Below, in pieces: positions 8,266 through 11,836 of a DNA stretch of 11,836 nucleotides. The stretch's first letter is position 1. Every line of letters begins with the position of its first letter. A program made the translations under genes and the position numbers. The notes below the pieces were generated by a model. It was not told the DNA's origin. It searched no databases and saw only the letters and a list, made by a program, of their open reading frames with translations. The stretch comes from Planctomycetaceae bacterium (GTDB lineage Bacteria; Planctomycetota; Planctomycetia; Isosphaerales; Isosphaeraceae): positions 1 through 11,836 of the forward strand of contig JAFANO010000774.1 of NCBI GenBank assembly GCA_019232645.1, written 5' to 3'.

Positions 8266-9299
8266 GGCGTGCCTCCTTCGGTCGACGCCGGCCCGATCTC
8301 GGCGGGTTCGATCCGGGGTGGGATGAAACGCCGGTCGATCAGGTCGCCCATGGCGAGCGGTCGGTCGAGGATGCCGGCCTTCACGGCCATGGTCGCGATC
8401 CGATCGAGCTCGGCATCCGAGGGCGTCAGCATCCGGTAGCTGACGCGGTCGGGCGGCCGGGTGAGGACGAAGCGCAGGACCTTCTCATCCTGGCGGAAGT
8501 AGGGCGCGGCGACCCGGGCTGCCGCCACGCGATGGCCCTCGGCCCAGGCGCCACTGGCGGCGATGCCCCGGACCAGGTCGCGGACGACGTCGGGCTGCTC
8601 GGCGATGAGCGACTCGTGCACGACCAGGACGCAGGAGATGAAGCCGGGCCAGATGTCCTTGGCGTGGTAGAGGACGCGGCCGGACCCGTCCAGCTCCGCC
8701 TTCGCGGCGTGCGGCTCGCCGACGAAATAGGCGTCGATCGACCGGGCGGCGAGCGCCACGGGCATCTCGGGCGGCGGTAGCTCGATGAAGCGAATCGAAG
8801 CCGGGTCGACCCCCTGATCCTCCATCAGCTTCCGGGTCACCAGGTACTGGTTGCTGTACCGGCTCGGGATGGCGAAGGCCTTCCCGCGGAGGTCGGCGAG
8901 GCCCCGCGCCGGGAGGTCCGTGCGGACGATCACGGTCGAGCCGTCGCGATGGCCCAGGTAGACGATCTTGACCGGCACGCCCTGCTCGCGCAGCTTCATC
9001 GCCAGCGGGGCGATCAGGAACGATGCGCGCAAACGCCCGCCCCGGATCGACTCGACCATCGTGGGGAAGTCGGCGAATCGTTGCGAGACGAATCGGGTCG
9101 TGGTGCTGGTGCGCGAGGCGAAGTCGGTGACCGGACAGGTCAGGTGGCACGTCACGGGCAGGAAGCCGACGATGAGCTCCTTGCGGACCGCGCCGGCCCC
9201 GCCCCGACTCTTCCAAGGCTGGAGCCGCAAGATGCCGAGCATCAAGGGAGCGAGGGCCAGCGTGAGCCACCAGCGGGATGAGGGAGAGCATGGCATCAT
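8262..9299 (-). CDS. ABC transporter substrate-binding protein, NMT1/SsuA-like (NitT/TauT class)
   Basis: A 345-residue extracytoplasmic solute-binding protein of the nitrate/sulfonate/taurine/thiamine-precursor class. It should deliver a small ligand to the permease coded just upstream. An N-terminal hydrophobic stretch (about 10-25, preceded by Arg9) looks like an uncleaved anchor or a weak signal peptide; I see no clear lipobox. The domain starts near KELIVGFLP (40-48) and continues with TCHLTCPVTD at 50-59. The segment VESIRGGRLRASFLIAPLAM (82-101) and FVGEPHAAKAE at 192-202 match positions that line the ligand cleft in this fold. The frame stays open to 9455, but ATG 9299 is preferred: it overlaps the ATPase stop as ATGA and GGAGGTGG lies at 9303-9310. 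ATG 9296 is an equally spaced alternative. The Cys51/Cys55 pair makes sulfonate specificity uncertain, so the ligand is unassigned. Confidence 0.85.
   Translation of the reverse strand: MMPCSPSSRWWLTLALAPLMLGILRLQPWKSRGGAGAVRKELIVGFLPVTCHLTCPVTDFASRTSTTTRFVSQRFADFPTMVESIRGGRLRASFLIAPLAMKLREQGVPVKIVYLGHRDGSTVIVRTDLPARGLADLRGKAFAIPSRYSNQYLVTRKLMEDQGVDPASIRFIELPPPEMPVALAARSIDAYFVGEPHAAKAELDGSGRVLYHAKDIWPGFISCVLVVHESLIAEQPDVVRDLVRGIAASGAWAEGHRVAAARVAAPYFRQDEKVLRFVLTRPPDRVSYRMLTPSDAELDRIATMAVKAGILDRPLAMGDLIDRRFIPPRIEPAEIGPASTEGGTP
8272..8278 (-). promoter_or_regulatory. Strong ribosome-binding site for E4
   Basis: AAGGAGG lies 6 bases before ATG 8265 and inside the last codons of the binding-protein gene. 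It is the best Shine-Dalgarno match in the window and fixes the E4 start, indicating that E4 can initiate efficiently as well as by coupling. Confidence 0.8.
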
Positions 9300-10069
9300 C
9301 GTCCACCTCCGTCCGCACGTGCCACGTGATCGGGAGGGATGATGGCCGAGGTCTCCGGATCCGCCCCGAGCTCGCCCAGCAGCCGCTCGACGGCTTCCAC
9401 CACCGCCGGGTCGGTCGGCCGGCGCGGTCGCGGTCGAGGGATCTCCAGCACGCAACGAATGCGGGCGGGGCGCCCCGTGAGGAGGACCACCCGGTCGGCG
9501 AGCTGCGCGGCCTCCTCAAGGTGGTGGGTCACGAGGATCACGGTGCGCGGCCGCTCCCGGATCAACCGCTCGAGCTCGCCGCGGAGCCGGACCCGCGTCA
9601 GGTAGTCGAGCGCCGAGAAGGGCTCGTCCAGGAGCAGGATCTCCGCCTCGCCCGCCAGGGCCCGCGCCAGCTCGACGCGCTGACGCATCCCCCCCGAGAG
9701 CTGGTGCGGGTAATGGTCGGCGAACCCGTTCAGCCCGATCAGGTCGAGCATCGCCTCCAGCCGTCCGGGGCGCCCGGCCGTGCCGCGACGGGTGCGCAAC
9801 CCCAGCGCGATGTTCTCTCGCGCCGTGAGCCAGGGATAGAGGCCATCCTGCTGATGCACCATGCGCGATTCACCCCGGCGCGTGATCGTGCCGGACGAGG
9901 GCTCGAGGAATCCCGAGATCAGGTTCAACAGGGTCGTCTTCCCGCTCCCGGACGGGCCGACGACGGCGACGTACTCGCCGTGCGACACCTCGAGCGAGAG
10001 GTCCCGGATCACCTCCACGGACCCGAAGTGGTGCGAGACACTCTGGAGCCGCACGGCCTTATCGTTCAT
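9296..10069 (-). CDS. ABC transporter ATP-binding protein, SsuB/TauB-like
   Basis: A 257-residue nucleotide-binding subunit that should energise the importer formed with the adjacent permease and binding protein, on the cytoplasmic face. All ATPase motifs are intact: Walker A GPSGSGKT at 38-45, Q-loop in HQQDGLYPW around 72-80, signature LSGGMRQ at 124-130, Walker B ILLLDEP at 144-150 followed by FSALD, and H-loop His182 in VTHH. Similarity in layout is to the nitrate/sulfonate/taurine importer ATPases; the tail after about 210 is short and has no extra domain. ATG 10069 lies 11 bases inside the end of the permease gene, with GGTGGGG just upstream at short spacing. Its stop overlaps the binding-protein start. 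Confidence 0.93.
   Translation of the reverse strand: MNDKAVRLQSVSHHFGSVEVIRDLSLEVSHGEYVAVVGPSGSGKTTLLNLISGFLEPSSGTITRRGESRMVHQQDGLYPWLTARENIALGLRTRRGTAGRPGRLEAMLDLIGLNGFADHYPHQLSGGMRQRVELARALAGEAEILLLDEPFSALDYLTRVRLRGELERLIRERPRTVILVTHHLEEAAQLADRVVLLTGRPARIRCVLEIPRPRPRRPTDPAVVEAVERLLGELGADPETSAIIPPDHVARADGGGR
9303..9310 (-). promoter_or_regulatory. Ribosome-binding site for the substrate-binding protein
   Basis: GGAGGTGG lies inside the end of the ATPase gene and just before the tandem ATGATG at 9299/9296. It decides against the longer open frame that begins at 9455 within the ATPase gene. Confidence 0.7.
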
Positions 10070-10820
10070 AGCCCCACCGGACGCTCGGGAGGGTCATCAG
10101 CCGGAGCAGGACCCGGTCCAGGACGACGCCGACGATGCCGATCACGATCATTTCCGCCACGAGCAGGTCCATCCTCAGGCCGTTGCGCGCGTCCCAGATG
10201 GCAAATCCAAGTCCGTCGCGCCCCGCGATCATTTCCGCCGCGACCACCACCAGCCACGCCAGGCCCGCCGTCACCCGCAGCGCGGTGATGACCTGAGGGA
10301 GGATGGCCGGCAGGACCACCTTCGCGAGCCGTTCCCAACCGCAGAGGCCGAAGTCCTGGGCGACCCGGAGGTAGACGCTCGGGATGCTGACGACGGCGGC
10401 GGTCGTGGCCAGCGCCATCGGGAAGACGGTCGCCATGAAGATGAGGAAGATGGCCGGGGCGTCGCCGATCCCGAACCAGAGGATCGCGAACGGGATCCAG
10501 GCGAGCGGCGAGAGGCTCCGGAAGAAGTTGATCGCGGGCAGCAGCACGGCGCGGGCGAGGGCGGAATGCCCCATCGCGAGCCCGGCCGGGATGCCCAACA
10601 GCACCGCGAGGCCGAAGCCGACCGCCACCCGGAACAGCGAGGCGATCGCGTCGTCCCCCAGCCGGCCGCTCCACAGCTCCTCCCCCAGACAGACCACCAC
10701 GGCCCTCGGCGACGGGAGCACCGCGGGCGCGATCGCGCCCACTTGGGAGAGGACCACCCACAGCCCCACAACAGCGATGGGAACCGCCAGGGAAAACCAC
10801 CACCTCCCGTCCTCCGGCAC
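10059..10820 (-). CDS. ABC transporter permease, SsuC/TauC-like (binding-protein-dependent)
   Basis: A 253-residue inner-membrane permease of the binding-protein-dependent type. Hydrophobic segments lie at about 8-26, 63-84, 91-117, 122-145, 182-199 and 220-239, the usual six for this class. The EAA coupling loop that contacts the ATPase is visible at about 155-177, with DFGLCGWERL followed by VVLPAILPQ. The start is uncertain. The frame is open to 10967, but that overlaps the end of E3. I chose GTG 10820, which has AAGGGG 7 bases upstream and gives a family-typical N-terminus (PEDGRWWFSLAV). GTG 10865 with AGGA 10 bases upstream is the alternative and adds 15 residues. The stop TAA lies inside the ATPase gene. 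Confidence 0.85.
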   Translation of the reverse strand: MPEDGRWWFSLAVPIAVVGLWVVLSQVGAIAPAVLPSPRAVVVCLGEELWSGRLGDDAIASLFRVAVGFGLAVLLGIPAGLAMGHSALARAVLLPAINFFRSLSPLAWIPFAILWFGIGDAPAIFLIFMATVFPMALATTAAVVSIPSVYLRVAQDFGLCGWERLAKVVLPAILPQVITALRVTAGLAWLVVVAAEMIAGRDGLGFAIWDARNGLRMDLLVAEMIVIGIVGVVLDRVLLRLMTLPSVRWGYER

Positions 10821-10902
10821 GGCTTTGCCCCTTAAGGCCGGCCTCGAGTCGAGACCGGCTTCCACGACCCGATGTCCTGCAGAAAATGGATATGACGACC
10901 TT
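10821..10902 (-). other. Only intergenic gap in the operon (E3 to ABC permease)
   Basis: These 82 bases are the only non-overlapping junction in the window if the permease starts at GTG 10820. They shrink to 37 bases with GTG 10865. The E3-proximal half is less GC-rich than its surroundings. The permease-proximal half holds a hairpin and the presumed ribosome-binding site AAGGGG. I found no convincing -35/-10 pair, but a promoter for the ABC genes cannot be excluded by eye. Confidence 0.5.
10837..10859. repeat. Short palindrome (hairpin) between E3 and the permease
   Basis: Arms GCCGGCCTCGA (10837-10847) and TCGAGACCGGC (10849-10859) pair over 11 positions around one central base. The single imperfect position becomes a G-U wobble in the minus-strand transcript. 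No U-run follows, so it is not a standard terminator. It could stabilise or divide the mRNA between E3 and the transporter genes. A stem of this size can also arise by chance in GC-rich DNA. Confidence 0.5.
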
Positions 10903-11836
10903 TTAAGCTTCAGCGAATCGTTCCCGAATTCTGCCTCTCCATACCTCGAAGGCAGGCACGGTGCCATCGCTCGGGAGTTCGCTCAGGGCGTCATCGGTGA
11001 CACGTGCAGCCTCGTCGGCGGACAGTGCGCAGTAGACCCGGCACGCGGCTTCTGTGTGGGGTGCCGGATTGCCGGCGCGTTGCCGTGCCTGCGCGGCGAA
11101 CGCCGCGCCCTGGGCGAGCGCGCCCCGATGCGAGCCCGCCGCGGCCCGCAAGACCTCCAGCGTGGGGCGCTCCACCCCCCCCGCATAGGTGCTGGCCAGG
11201 CCGATCCCGCTCCAGAGATCCGCCTGCCGCGATGGGGGGAACGCGGCGATCGTCGCGGCGATCCGGGAGGCGTCGGCGCCCTCCACGAACCAGAGGCTCC
11301 GCCCCAGGCCCTGGTCGAAGGCCCTTCGGGCGTAGCCGGAGAGCCGGGCGGGGACCTCCCGCCCGCCCACGCACCGGCGCCATCGGAAGTAGCCCTCGTG
11401 AAAGCCGTAGCCGTCGATCGCCAGCCAGCGCAGCAAGGGGTCGAGCCGCGCCAGGAGTCGCTCGACGCGCAGGCCGAGCCGGCCCAGCACCCAGCCGACG
11501 CCCACGTGCACCATGTAGACGTGAGCCGCCCCGGGACCTTCCAGGAACGCCGACAGCCGGTCCCTCCTCCAGGGCATGAGGTAATCCAGCAAGGCAAGTC
11601 CCATCGCCGCCCCCTCGAACGCAAATCCCCGGAATTCGGCCTCGACTGCGTTCAACCGGAGAACCAACGCCCCACATTCACCCCCCTCCAGAGCCGCGTG
11701 ATAGCCATGAAGGAAGATTTCCCCGATCCCTTCCAATCGCTGCCGCACCTCGGGTTCAATCTCCCGGAACCCGCGCCGGGCAAACGTCGTTTCTTGAGGC
11801 GAGATGCTGAAGACGCGCTTGTAAAGCCATCCCAAT
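10903..11836 (-). CDS. Enediyne core protein E3 (DUF1702, UnbL-like), 5' end at window edge
   Basis: A protein of about 310 residues in view, of the DUF1702 family. This family is nearly restricted to enediyne-type clusters, where it is called E3 or UnbL; its reaction is not deducible here. Recognisable blocks are FARRGF at 18-23, then IGEIFLHGYHAALE around 37-50, VGVGWVLGRL at 111-120, DGYGFHEGYF at 141-150, FDQGLGRSLWF at 173-183 and ADLWSGIGLA at 205-214. No membrane segment or signal peptide is evident, so it is probably cytoplasmic. The frame is open to the last base. A TTG at 11835 could serve as start, but homologues usually begin a few residues further upstream, so the true start is probably just outside the window. 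It is the first gene seen in the operon and is separated by 82 bases from the permease. Confidence 0.88.
   Translation of the reverse strand, partial: LGWLYKRVFSISPQETTFARRGFREIEPEVRQRLEGIGEIFLHGYHAALEGGECGALVLRLNAVEAEFRGFAFEGAAMGLALLDYLMPWRRDRLSAFLEGPGAAHVYMVHVGVGWVLGRLGLRVERLLARLDPLLRWLAIDGYGFHEGYFRWRRCVGGREVPARLSGYARRAFDQGLGRSLWFVEGADASRIAATIAAFPPSRQADLWSGIGLASTYAGGVERPTLEVLRAAAGSHRGALAQGAAFAAQARQRAGNPAPHTEAACRVYCALSADEAARVTDDALSELPSDGTVPAFEVWRGRIRERFAEA

Noticed and set aside
6295..8439. Long open frame on the plus strand opposite E4
   Set aside because: Its Val/Gly/Glu/Arg-rich repeats mirror the FG-GAP codons of the minus-strand gene, and it has no domain of its own.
9300..9455. Longer N-terminus for the binding protein beginning at 9455
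   Set aside because: The extra 52 residues are low complexity, lie inside the ATPase gene and would precede the hydrophobic export segment; ATG 9299 has a good ribosome-binding site.

Overview
This is a GC-rich window (roughly 70 % by eye) in which every gene I can support lies on the minus strand. The genes are packed almost without gaps. I read it as most of one biosynthetic operon for an enediyne-type polyketide. In transcription order, from right to left, it holds: a DUF1702 protein (the E3/UnbL type), an ABC permease, an ABC ATPase, an ABC substrate-binding protein, an FG-GAP/ASPIC protein (E4/UnbV), an RnfD-like membrane protein (E5/UnbU), and a large iterative polyketide synthase (PKSE) that runs off the left edge. 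The order E3-E4-E5-E is that of the enediyne core cassette known from actinomycetes.

Region by region: 10903-11836 is E3, open at the right edge. 10821-10902 is the only real gap and carries a short hairpin. 10820-8262 is a complete NitT/TauT-like (nitrate/sulfonate/taurine class) ABC importer of permease, ATPase and binding protein. 8265-6217 is E4 and 6220-5276 is E5. 5279-1 is the PKSE with KS, AT, ACP, a KR-like linker, KR and DH. Its expected C-terminal phosphopantetheinyl transferase domain and the E10 thioesterase would lie to the left of the window. Four of the five junctions after the gap are ATGA stop/start overlaps and the fifth is an 11-base overlap, so translation is probably coupled through the whole unit.

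The main oddity is the importer: three transport genes sit between E3 and E4 and are stitched into the operon by the same coupling as the core genes. A second group of oddities is repeat DNA inside coding sequence. A perfect 24-bp inverted repeat lies in the PKS linker between AT and ACP. An in-frame degenerate 7-bp repeat array lies in the DH domain, and related 7-bp repeats occur in the E5 tail.

Host: base composition, heptamer repeats in coding sequence and the ABC genes are compatible with a GC-rich planctomycete (Isosphaeraceae-like), but this is a weak inference. The sequence has no taxonomic marker. No RNA gene, CRISPR array, insertion sequence or convincing promoter was seen. No stretch longer than 300 bases lacks a gene.
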